Shown piece by piece: positions 35,101-42,426 of a stretch of 64,000 nucleotides of DNA. Every line of letters begins with the position of its first letter. Positions within the stretch are counted from its first letter, which is position 1. The DNA is from Coprobacillus sp. CAG:698. Lineage in GTDB: Bacteria; Bacillota_I; Bacilli_A; ML615J-28; CAG-698. The stretch covers positions 1-64,000 of the forward strand of contig HF988734.1 of NCBI GenBank assembly GCA_000431235.1, written 5' to 3'. The translations under genes and the position numbers were made by a program. The notes below the pieces were generated by a model that saw only the letters and a program-made list of their open reading frames with translations, ran no database searches and had not been told where the DNA came from.

Positions 35101-36348
35101 GATAGCGTGTTGTATGCAGTTTATACACCTAAGGAATATAATATTACTTATGTTTTAAATAATGGTATATCACCAAATAATCCTTTAAAATATAGCTATG
35201 GCGATACTATTATTCTAAATGAGCCTAAAAGATACGGATATCATTTTAGTGGATGGAAAATAAATGATGTAATGACAAATGTAATTACACCGACAATGCA
35301 AGGTGATTTAGTGATTGAAGCTATTTGGATTGGTAGGACTATTAATTTGAATGGTATGGTTTCAGTTCATAATGTATCAAGTACAGCAGAAATTATTAAT
35401 CTATCTAATCTAACAACACCGAGCACAGGAATAGTCTTTAATATTCCAAGTAATGTTCTTCAGGTTACATTTATTGGAAGCACATCGAAAAGATATAGAG
35501 CTAGAATTAATATTGCTAATAGATCAACAAGTCTTTTGATTAATTTAGAAAACGTAGATTTTATTTCTCCTAATGGATATCATTGTATTGATGCTGGTAA
35601 AGGAAATTATTCATTGCATCTTAACTGTGTTGGTACGAATTCATTAATAGGAGGAAGTGGTTTGTATGATGGTAATGATAATGGATTATCAGGATATTAT
35701 GGTATATTAGCATATAGATTATTTATTTATGGTGATTCACTAAGTGTCACGGGTGGTAATGGAAGTAATGGATTAAATGGAACAAATGGTGAAAGAGGAA
35801 TGGATGGAGTAAATGGTCCTAGCGGTGGCGCTTTTGATCCAATTCAAGGTGATTCTGGAACAGATGGGACAGATGGATCAAATGGAACAAATGGCGGTCA
35901 TGGTGGATTTGCTATTTACACAATTTCTAGATATTATAATAGTTGTAATCAATTAACTTTGACTGGTGGAAGAGGAGGCAATGGTGGAGCCGGTGGTAAT
36001 GGTGGAGCTGGTGGTAATGGTGCTTCTGATGATTCATCTAGTATTTTTACTGGTGTTGGTGATCCTGGAAATGGAGGAAATGGAGGCAATGGTGGAAACG
36101 GCGGAAATGCTGGGTCTGGACAATATGCTAATAATAATGATTTGAATGGAAATAGATCACAAAATGGAACTCCCGGAAGAGGAGGAACAGGTGGAGCTGG
36201 TGGCACAGGGGGATTGGCAGGCTCTTATGGAAATGATGGAAACGATGGATCATTTGGATTATCAGGATTAAATGGAACAATCATTTCACAATATTATATA
36301 AAATTAAATTGTCTTTCTGATACTTCTAAGAATAGTTTTATCACCTAG
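32101..36348 (+). CDS. Giant surface protein: lipase-like domain, BspA repeats, InlB repeats and Gly-rich region (5' part of a frameshifted gene)
   Basis: 1,415 residues. Signal peptide (about 1-32, cleavage after VYA). An alpha/beta-hydrolase (lipase-like) domain follows, with a PGYG oxyanion segment (about 91) and nucleophile Ser264 in SHSRGG. BspA-type LRR_5 repeats lie at about 530-855 (patterns such as IGESAFRNCINLASISIPNSV), three InlB-type repeats at about 865-1080, and a collagen-like/Gly-Asn-rich tract (GGNGGNGG type) at about 1214-1390. The frame stops at 36346-36348, but coding continues one frame forward into the next ORF, so one protein of about 1,950 residues is likely interrupted by a single-base insertion (or two-base loss) between 36308 and 36345. 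GGAG precedes ATG. Confidence 0.85.
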   Translation: MKNTNRIAKIFFFSIIILLIITCFGLVNINVYASISPDDIYTGYSSTLDRNTLKEKTTTTNFTTVDYENNNFVYSRTTEMVDDSEPLLTVLVPGYGSEASVWSNSFEYFPKTDFVKSEGEDEDKKQERKRKMVFAYDSDSIIERLRHVSNANVYWAKMNSHDSFVLYQLPDLSEQEKYVSDIFQVNRTITYEELNLISYKENATIVRQISDISKHSIIVFESFKPENSNDFVYEELDYVIDKIVYDIKVLNENKLPKVNLISHSRGGLTVMQYTLDHPDLVENVYTIGSPFLGSKLGSSDLIISFIYEEKDEGINDILDYNLYMAYQNRWNSNYEILYNNINFNAIGGYSSIDFIAEMLLYNIFNVPQWVGIITSLINKIKILENSIIGLTALIGKLGDKYEWGAAINKFTDSLKIEHFKDFFTGRLVIEDDLFIDLESQLGTGYLGFKEFKRCFEIDNCNLNKVAQPNTAIVHNLESRDEIIINHIMQDITMIGKNPSDYEIYLIDESSVGIKSYIGKSLINMLVIPSVIDNKTVVEIGEYAFSNLKSSQLVDTIYIPTSIETIKKGSFYDCVNLENVYFSNTSNVRNIGESAFRNCINLASISIPNSVLSIGDRCYYLCKDLTTLDIGSGLTNIGDAAFAYCNLSVVTINENTNFSFSNNTLYDVINNAIISCNSSNENFVVPDNITKIKDYAFYGNENISSISLNNVTEIGAYAFGKCTSLENFVNAGNVNRAKRNSFYNTPWLDNSNIRLIGKTLVKYDDENNNVYVVPSNISTIGDDAFNSFELEKIILNESIEYIGENGLAACVNLNDIYFLRTIPCVIFNNSIINKSTMNIYVPQIGLDRYRSDTKFSKYYNSIKTKSVMLKLYDGQVIIDSKTVLFGSIINNIRQQNKTGYSFSGWKNENTNEIYNTGSYLNIYDDQINLYAHYIPNEYIIYLNNEGIFLNDELIRYGAVASLPVPYKNGYDFIGWFDGPSDSYNRITTNDGLLINNWSYDHDSVLYAVYTPKEYNITYVLNNGISPNNPLKYSYGDTIILNEPKRYGYHFSGWKINDVMTNVITPTMQGDLVIEAIWIGRTINLNGMVSVHNVSSTAEIINLSNLTTPSTGIVFNIPSNVLQVTFIGSTSKRYRARINIANRSTSLLINLENVDFISPNGYHCIDAGKGNYSLHLNCVGTNSLIGGSGLYDGNDNGLSGYYGILAYRLFIYGDSLSVTGGNGSNGLNGTNGERGMDGVNGPSGGAFDPIQGDSGTDGTDGSNGTNGGHGGFAIYTISRYYNSCNQLTLTGGRGGNGGAGGNGGAGGNGASDDSSSIFTGVGDPGNGGNGGNGGNGGNAGSGQYANNNDLNGNRSQNGTPGRGGTGGAGGTGGLAGSYGNDGNDGSFGLSGLNGTIISQYYIKLNCLSDTSKNSFIT

Positions 36349-36388
36349 TGGAGAATCTTTCATTGAATTAACTATTCAATGTCAAGGA

Positions 36389-37942
36389 ATGTATTTTATA
36401 GAAACAAATTCTGTTTATGGAACTAATATGTATTTGCTTGATTATAATAAAAATCTAGTTAGCAATGTTAACGGATTTAGGATTAATAATGATTTAGATA
36501 TGTTTATTTTTCCTACACTTTCATCTGGAATTTATTATCTAAAAATCACAAATAATGATAATATAATATCAAATGTTGATGTGTCGTTTGAATATCGAAA
36601 TAATACATCAGAATGTTTAAATGTTAATCAACAAATTGAAATAGTAGATTGTATTCATAATAGTCAGAAAAAATATCTTTTATCGTTGGCAACATCTGGG
36701 TTATATAAAATTGAACTAAACGCAATATCAGATTTTGATATTACATTTGGAACTGGAACAATAGAAATTTATTATAAAGATAGTCTTATGAAAAAAGTAA
36801 ATATAAGCAACTTTTCTAATTACACACAAAGCATTCAAAATGCAAATAGTATTGTTTTCTTTGTAGAACAAAATAAAATATATTATGTTGTTATTAACTT
36901 TTCGCAGATTTATGTTGACCAATTGTATTTAAATTTAGAACCAGTAGAACAAATTGCATTTGGAGCTTACGATGACTATAATAGTGAAGAAGCTTTGATT
37001 TATGGGGATGCAGTTAAAAGATGGGTTGTTAAAGGAACTTCTCAATATAAAATTTCACTTGATTATTATGGAAATAGCATTTCTAACCATGAGTTTTATA
37101 TTTTAAAACAAAATGGTAATAATATTATGTATATGGATTCTACAAGTTTCAGTGGATATGTTCATATGAAACATAGAGAAATGATAGTAAATTTAAGTAA
37201 TGATGATGTAATTTATTTAGGATATTTTGATGGTGTTTCAGATGGAACAATTAAAATAACGATTGAAAGAAATATAGCTCAATCCTTTGATATATTAGTT
37301 GATCCAAATAGTGGTTATACTGTTGGTTCAGAAGTAAATTTAGGCTTTGGTCCATATGGCGAAACTATAATTCATCAAGGCTTAACTAGAATATGTTATT
37401 TAGGCCCAGACGCACCAGACTCACGATCTAGATTAAATTATGAGTGGATTTCTGCAGATGAAGGAATTGCTAAAGTTAGTGCCTATGGTACTATTACTGC
37501 TATATCTCCAAGAAGAACAAAAATAATGCCGATATATAAATTAGATAAAACAATTGTTGGAACAATTTATATTGATGTAATTGGTTATCCTGGTGAGGGA
37601 ATAATTTATTTAAATTATGGAATGGACGTAAGAGTAGATGGAACAATATCTGGAACAGAAGTAACAAGCGGAAGTGGCAGCATAATAGAAGTTTCATCTA
37701 GTCCATATGTGACTATTCATTTAGGTAATACAAGATTGATATGTTTAGGTAGTGATAGTCCTAGTTTGAGCATTCAAGATTTTGAATGGAGTTCGGGTGA
37801 TACTAGCATAGCAACTGTATCAAGTTTTGGAACAATAAATGCACTTGAAGTTGGTAGCGTAGTTATTTATGGAAAGTATAAATATAATCAAAACTATAGA
37901 GTAAGGATTGATATAGAAGTATTACCATTAACTGATTATTAA
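36389..37942 (+). CDS. 3' part of the frameshifted giant surface protein (Big_2-like domains)
   Basis: 517 residues from the first ATG, but the frame is open and protein-like from 36308 (SPSGESFIELTIQCQG before the Met), and no ribosome site precedes 36389. It therefore reads as the displaced end of the preceding gene. Content: two beta-sandwich-like segments with GIYYLKI-type strands resembling pre-peptidase C-terminal modules, then two Big_2-like Ig modules (around 37380-37590 and 37650-37930) containing FEWSSGDTSIATVSSFGTI and a matching earlier copy. No sortase motif or C-terminal membrane segment is visible, so the mode of surface attachment is unclear. Confidence 0.7.
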   Translation: MYFIETNSVYGTNMYLLDYNKNLVSNVNGFRINNDLDMFIFPTLSSGIYYLKITNNDNIISNVDVSFEYRNNTSECLNVNQQIEIVDCIHNSQKKYLLSLATSGLYKIELNAISDFDITFGTGTIEIYYKDSLMKKVNISNFSNYTQSIQNANSIVFFVEQNKIYYVVINFSQIYVDQLYLNLEPVEQIAFGAYDDYNSEEALIYGDAVKRWVVKGTSQYKISLDYYGNSISNHEFYILKQNGNNIMYMDSTSFSGYVHMKHREMIVNLSNDDVIYLGYFDGVSDGTIKITIERNIAQSFDILVDPNSGYTVGSEVNLGFGPYGETIIHQGLTRICYLGPDAPDSRSRLNYEWISADEGIAKVSAYGTITAISPRRTKIMPIYKLDKTIVGTIYIDVIGYPGEGIIYLNYGMDVRVDGTISGTEVTSGSGSIIEVSSSPYVTIHLGNTRLICLGSDSPSLSIQDFEWSSGDTSIATVSSFGTINALEVGSVVIYGKYKYNQNYRVRIDIEVLPLTDY

Positions 37943-38010
37943 AAAATGCTATAAAGATTATACACTTAGTGATTTATTAAGTGAAGTTATAATTAATTAT
38001 ATTTTAAATA

Positions 38011-38053
38011 AAAAGTTGTTACATAGCTTTCTAGTTAAGTAACAACTTTTTTC
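38011..38053 (+). terminator. Terminator after the giant surface protein gene
   Basis: AAAAGTTGTTAC pairs with GTAACAACTTTT around a 16-base loop and is followed by more T. Confidence 0.85.
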
Positions 38054-38120
38054 ATTCTATATATAATACTAATTATGTTTTTAATACTTTCATTAAATAA
38101 TTTATTACAAAATAAAAAGA

Positions 38121-38144
38121 AAACCCTCAAATAGTGAGGGTTAG
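38121..38144 (-). terminator. Terminator of asnA
   Basis: AACCCTCA and TGAGGGTT form an 8-bp stem with a five-base loop. On the minus strand it is followed by TTTCTTTTTATTTT, so it ends the asnA transcript. Confidence 0.85.
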
Positions 38145-38168
38145 GATGTTAACAAAGTCCAAAATATT

Positions 38169-39158
38169 TTATAATAAATGTATATTTTGTTTAGCTAAAC
38201 TTTCAATGTCTTCTTCACTCCATACAGAAGATTGTACTTCACCAATATGAGCCTTTTTTAAGAAAAACATACATAGACGAGATTGTCCGATCCCTCCACC
38301 AATAGTATAAGGAAGTTCTTTTTTCAATATGCTTTGGCAGTATGGATTGCTAAGCTTGTATATTTCGTTTTTTGCTTCTAATTGTTTTACCAAGCTATCT
38401 TCATCTACTCTAATACCCATTGAAGATATTTCATATGCACGATCAATAACTTCATTGTAAAGAATAATATCACCATTTAAATTCCAGTCATCATAATCAG
38501 CAGCTCTTCCATCATGAGATGAACCATCACTTAAAGGCCAACCTATTTGATAAAGGAAGACAGCTTTATATTCTTTTGCAATCGCGTTTTCTCGTTCTTT
38601 ACGTGAATAAGTAGGATATCTTTTTTCTAATTCTTTTGTAGAGATAAAGGTAATATCTTTTGGTAAGTCAAAAGTTAATTCAGGATATTTTTTAGTAACT
38701 AAATCAGCAGTTTTAAGAATAACAGCATATATTTTACTAACTATCTTTTTAAGATAACTATAAGTTCTTTCGTTCTTAGAAATAATTTTCTCCCAGTCCC
38801 ATTGATCAACATAGGCAGAATGAAGTAAATCAAGATCTTCATCACGACGGATGGCATTCATGTCAGTATATAATCCTTTACTATGCTCAAAATTATATTT
38901 TTTAAGAGCCATACGCTTCCACTTTGCTAAGGATTGGACGATTTCAACGTCTTTACCAATTGCTTTAATATCAAATCTAACTGCACGTTCGTAGCCGTTA
39001 AGATTGTCATTAAGTCCAGTCTCCGGAATAACAAATAATGGAGCAGATACACGTGTAAGCTCTAATTTTTTTCCTAGAAGCTTTTCAAAATTGTCTTTTA
39101 CAAACTTAATAGCAACTTCAGTTTCTAGTAGATTTAAGATTGGTTTATAATCTTTCAT
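38169..39158 (-). CDS. asnA: Aspartate-ammonia ligase
   Basis: 329 residues, the usual length of the ammonia-dependent asparagine synthetase AsnA, a relative of class II aminoacyl-tRNA synthetases. Diagnostic segments include ETEVAIKFVKD near the start, YTDMNAIRRDEDLDLLHSAYVDQWDWEK, GWPLSDGSSHDGRAADYDDW and the C-terminal TIGGGIGQSRLCM. It makes asparagine from aspartate, ammonia and ATP. It is a single minus-strand gene between frameshifted surface genes, with GGAGG before ATG, its own promoter and a terminator. No T-box leader is visible in the short upstream region. Confidence 0.97.
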   Translation of the reverse strand: MKDYKPILNLLETEVAIKFVKDNFEKLLGKKLELTRVSAPLFVIPETGLNDNLNGYERAVRFDIKAIGKDVEIVQSLAKWKRMALKKYNFEHSKGLYTDMNAIRRDEDLDLLHSAYVDQWDWEKIISKNERTYSYLKKIVSKIYAVILKTADLVTKKYPELTFDLPKDITFISTKELEKRYPTYSRKERENAIAKEYKAVFLYQIGWPLSDGSSHDGRAADYDDWNLNGDIILYNEVIDRAYEISSMGIRVDEDSLVKQLEAKNEIYKLSNPYCQSILKKELPYTIGGGIGQSRLCMFFLKKAHIGEVQSSVWSEEDIESLAKQNIHLL

Positions 39159-39178
39159 TTTAACACCTCCGTTTTGTG

Positions 39179-39212
39179 TAAATTATAACACTATCTTTTT
39201 GAAAACTACAAG
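39179..39212 (-). promoter_or_regulatory. Probable promoter of asnA
   Basis: On the minus strand, TTGTAG, an 18-base spacer and TATAAT lie just before the GGAGG ribosome site. The leader would be very short. Confidence 0.5.
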
Positions 39213-39369
39213 AAGAAAATGCTTACATTTGCATTTTTTAACACTTTTTATAGGTTTAAAGTAATTCTTCAAATAATTATATTAAAGTAAATAGGAAAAA
39301 ATACATAAATGTATAATTACAAAAATGTACATACATAAAGATAAATTTATATAAATAATTTGTTAATGA

Positions 39370-39805
39370 CAATTTTTAAAGCATATAGAAATAAAAGTAA
39401 GAGATGTTAAGGCAACTATTACTGATTCAGGCAGATTCAAATGCAATTAGATAAAATCTATTTGACGCAATATTACGACATAGATTTATTAAGAAAAGCG
39501 GGATATAACAAATTTAAGATAACGGGAACATTAGATGTGAAGAAAATCGATGCTGGATATCGGCATATATTTTTCTTTAGTATAGATGAAACAAATGATA
39601 AGTATTGTTTAAATGGTGCCGATGGCCATCAATTTGAAATAGATTCAGATAAAAAATAACTAGTTATGTAAAATATTCTTTTACAGAAACAATTTCTAAT
39701 AGAGAATTAAAAGAATATTTATATATAAGATATGAAGCGTCAGGTAAATTTGAAGATACATGGGTAAATAAAAATGTCCTTGTAAATATCACTCCTATAA
39801 AATAG
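39370..39805 (+). pseudogene. Small domain protein disrupted by two single-base deletions
   Basis: Three collinear reading-frame pieces make one protein of about 145 residues. The first (39370-39441) reads KVRDVKATITDSGRFK. The second (39441-39659) reads MQLDKIYLTQYYDIDLLRKAGYNK onward through a beta-rich segment. The third (39656-39805) reads ITSYVKYSFTETISN to a final VLVNITPIK. The joints are at an AAA run (39439-39441) and an A6 run (39651-39656), each needing one more A. No credible start with a ribosome site is present at the 5' end, so that boundary is uncertain. I do not recognise a named family, although the pattern recalls small domains attached to zinc-ribbon membrane proteins in gut Firmicutes. 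Confidence 0.6.
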
Positions 39806-39836
39806 TATTAATATAATAAAATCTTTTATAAATCAA

Positions 39837-39865
39837 TAGACAAAAGAAGTCAGTAATGATATAAT
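39837..39865 (+). promoter_or_regulatory. Promoter of the aldose-1-epimerase-like gene
   Basis: TAGACA, 17 bases and TATAAT, 22 bases before the ATG. Confidence 0.7.
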
Positions 39866-39887
39866 AAGGGCATAACGAGGTATAAAG

Positions 39888-40757
39888 ATGAAGATAGTAA
39901 AAAATAATAATGTTTCAATAAAAATAAATGAGTTAGGAGCAGAACTTAAGTCATTTAATGTTTTTGGAAAAGAATACATATGGTATTCTGACCCTAAGTT
40001 TTGGGGTAGATCAGCACCATTTCTATTTCCAATTGTTGGTTCAATAAAAGATAAAAAAACAATAATTAATGGAAAAGAATACTTTCTATCGCAACATGGA
40101 TTCTTACGTGATCAAGAATTTATTGTAAAAAATGAAAATAGTAATTATATTGAATTTGAGAACACTTATTCAGAAGAAACACTAAAGCTATATCCATTTA
40201 AGTATAAAGCTAATGTTAGATATGATATTAATGATGATTCTGTAAAAACAAGTATTACCATAACAAATTTAGGTGAAGACATAATGCCTTTTAATATAGG
40301 TGGTCATCCTGCTTTTAATTGCCCATTAGAAAAAGATGAAAAGTTTTCAGATTATAGGATTATTTTCTCTAAAGAAGAATCATTTGCTTCTCCCAAAGTA
40401 TGTGCAGGGGGATTATTAGACTTTAGTACTAAAGTATATGAGCAAAAGAATATAAAAGAATTACAACTAAATAAAGAAATATTTACTATTGATACAATAC
40501 TAATAACAAATGTAAAATCAAAAGAAGTAAAACTTGTGAATAAAAATAATAAAGGAATTCAATTCATATATGATGATTTTTCAACGCTTGCGATTTGGAC
40601 TCCATATAATGAAGCACCATTTATTTGTCTTGAACCATGGATTGGATATAATGACAAGGTAGACACTAATGGTCAATACCTAACAAAAGATAATCTAGTA
40701 AAACTAAAGAAGGGTGAATCGTTCACAGCAAGTTATACAATAAGGGCACTTAACTAG
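39888..40757 (+). CDS. Aldose 1-epimerase family protein (LacX-like)
   Basis: 289 residues of the galactose-mutarotase-like beta-sandwich. Visible are the N-terminal IKINELGAELKSF, the WGRSAPFLFPIVG segment, SQHGFLRD (with the first catalytic-type His), NIGGHPAFN (second His) and the C-terminal CLEPWIGYND (Glu region). These match the LacX/YeaD-type subgroup that interconverts sugar anomers, rather than classical GalM. Its sugar is unknown, and there are no sugar-metabolism neighbours. Start has GAGG upstream. A short hairpin (AGGGCAC with GTGTCCTT, 40742-40766) follows and may end the transcript. Confidence 0.9.
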   Translation: MKIVKNNNVSIKINELGAELKSFNVFGKEYIWYSDPKFWGRSAPFLFPIVGSIKDKKTIINGKEYFLSQHGFLRDQEFIVKNENSNYIEFENTYSEETLKLYPFKYKANVRYDINDDSVKTSITITNLGEDIMPFNIGGHPAFNCPLEKDEKFSDYRIIFSKEESFASPKVCAGGLLDFSTKVYEQKNIKELQLNKEIFTIDTILITNVKSKEVKLVNKNNKGIQFIYDDFSTLAIWTPYNEAPFICLEPWIGYNDKVDTNGQYLTKDNLVKLKKGESFTASYTIRALN

Positions 40758-40838
40758 GTGTCCTTTTCAACTTGTAGATTTTAAACATTAAAAAGTACGT
40801 ATGGAGTATAATGTATACGTAAAAAGGAGGAAGTGTAT

Positions 40839-42416
40839 ATGAGTATTTTAAAATCAAAAATCATTCGTAACTTCGTAAACACAATTTATTTATTTGGACT
40901 TAATGCTTCAAGTGAGGTTCGTCAAATTATTATCAATTATCTTGAAAAAGTATTTAATTATAAATTAGATGATGAAACTAAAGATATTCTTCTTAATGAT
41001 AGATTATCTCTTGAAGAAATAAATCTCTTTTTCCGAAAATACAAATATATGCTTTTGGATGGAGATGAAGTTGGAGAATTAGAAGAAGTAAAAAAAGTAT
41101 ATGAAGTAGCACGTGAAAGTATTAACTTATTTACAAGCTTAGAAATAAAAGTTGAAGATGATAGTATTTCAGTTCTTAAATCATTTGAAACTTTACAAGA
41201 AGCTTTTAGTAAAAACTTAATTCTTGCTAATAGTATATATGGAGTAATTTATTATAATGGAATATTTAAGGATATAAATGTTGATAAAGCTAATATGTAC
41301 TTTATAAAGAATGCTTTATGGAATAATGAATTTGCTATGTTAGCCTTAGCATTAAATTATAAAGAACAAAAAGATTATGAAAAGAGTTTATATTGGGAAC
41401 GCATGGCGATGAAAATGAACTTTTTAGAAGAATGTGAAGAATATGATTTGCCAAAAAATGTTATCAAAAAAATAGAAAAAGAAGTTGAAAAGGATTATGA
41501 AATACATAAACTTTTAAAAGATGATCGTGCAAGTAGCCAATACAACTTACAAACTTATAATCCAAGTTTATCAAAAATACTTTATGATAAATCATTTAAT
41601 ATTACTGAAAAGAAAGCTTTACTTTTCACACAACAAAAAATGGATTTTTCACATGTAAGTGCTTTAGTATGCGAAAAGAAAAAATATGAATTATCAAAAA
41701 TAAAATATAGTTTCCGTGCTGATGAGCAAGAAAGATTGATTAAAGCTTTAAAAGTTATCACAAGTAAAGAAAATAACTATCCATTAATTATAAATTGTGA
41801 AAGCAAAGAAATTATTAATTTATATTCTAACTTTATTAATGAATATTTTAAAAATGATATCGTAAAAGATTTAGATGCCACTAGATGTGATTATAATGCT
41901 CTTTTAAGAACATATGCACAAAATAACTATTTATATCAAATAGTAACTCAAAATGGATCTAATAATATAGTTATGAAATATCATAACTTACATGAAGTAA
42001 AAGATTCTAATCTTTCAATGTTCTTAAGTTTATTGAATCCTAATGAGAAGTATTTCATTCAAGATTTGATGGCATCTGTTGATAAGAGTCATTTAATTAA
42101 TATTATCTTTGTACAAAATTTACATTCATTAGATAGCCGCATTTTACAATCTTCAAATATCATAACTTTAAAGAAAGAAACAGAAGAAGAAAAAGAAGAA
42201 ATTGTTCGCACAAAATTCTTAATTGAATTAGAAAACAAAGGAATCGAATATTCAAAAGAATATGATAAGTATATAGATAAAATAGCATCTACAATATCAT
42301 TTGAAAGAATATTTGAAGTAATCAATGAAGTTGTATCACGTGTTAGTTTCGAAACTGAAGATGTTCTTAATGAAATAATTGTACAAGCTAAAAACTCTCG
42401 TACAATTGGGTTTTAG
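40839..42416 (+). CDS. Unknown protein with Sel1-like repeats and a degenerate AAA+-like C-terminus
   Basis: 525 residues from ATG 40839, preceded by AAGGAGG. The GTG at 40833 lies too close to that site. Residues about 125-200 have a Sel1/TPR-like helical repeat (IYYNGIFKDINVDKANMYFIKNAL, then YWERMAMKMN). Residues about 280-510 are arranged like an AAA+ module: beta strands around a conserved position, a sensor-like IIFVQNLHSLDSRIL, and a four-helix lid. However, I see no Walker A or Walker B motif. Ten bases separate it from the VirD4-like ATPase gene, so the pair is one transcript and probably one complex. No signal peptide or membrane helix. Function unknown. Confidence 0.65.
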   Translation: MSILKSKIIRNFVNTIYLFGLNASSEVRQIIINYLEKVFNYKLDDETKDILLNDRLSLEEINLFFRKYKYMLLDGDEVGELEEVKKVYEVARESINLFTSLEIKVEDDSISVLKSFETLQEAFSKNLILANSIYGVIYYNGIFKDINVDKANMYFIKNALWNNEFAMLALALNYKEQKDYEKSLYWERMAMKMNFLEECEEYDLPKNVIKKIEKEVEKDYEIHKLLKDDRASSQYNLQTYNPSLSKILYDKSFNITEKKALLFTQQKMDFSHVSALVCEKKKYELSKIKYSFRADEQERLIKALKVITSKENNYPLIINCESKEIINLYSNFINEYFKNDIVKDLDATRCDYNALLRTYAQNNYLYQIVTQNGSNNIVMKYHNLHEVKDSNLSMFLSLLNPNEKYFIQDLMASVDKSHLINIIFVQNLHSLDSRILQSSNIITLKKETEEEKEEIVRTKFLIELENKGIEYSKEYDKYIDKIASTISFERIFEVINEVVSRVSFETEDVLNEIIVQAKNSRTIGF

Positions 42417-42426
42417 GAGGTAAATT

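Noticed and set aside
35949..36206. Proline-rich ORF on the minus strand
   Set aside because: It is the exact antisense of the GGNGG-type glycine-rich tract; Gly codons GGN read as Pro codons in reverse. No ribosome site.
35740..36270. Short direct repeats resembling a CRISPR array
   Set aside because: They are in-frame glycine codon repeats inside a long protein gene, with no uniform repeat-spacer pattern and no cas genes.
39200..39360. T-box leader upstream of asnA
   Set aside because: The upstream region is short and AT-rich, with a promoter right at the start; no T-box (TAGGGTGGAACC-type) or specifier hairpin is visible.
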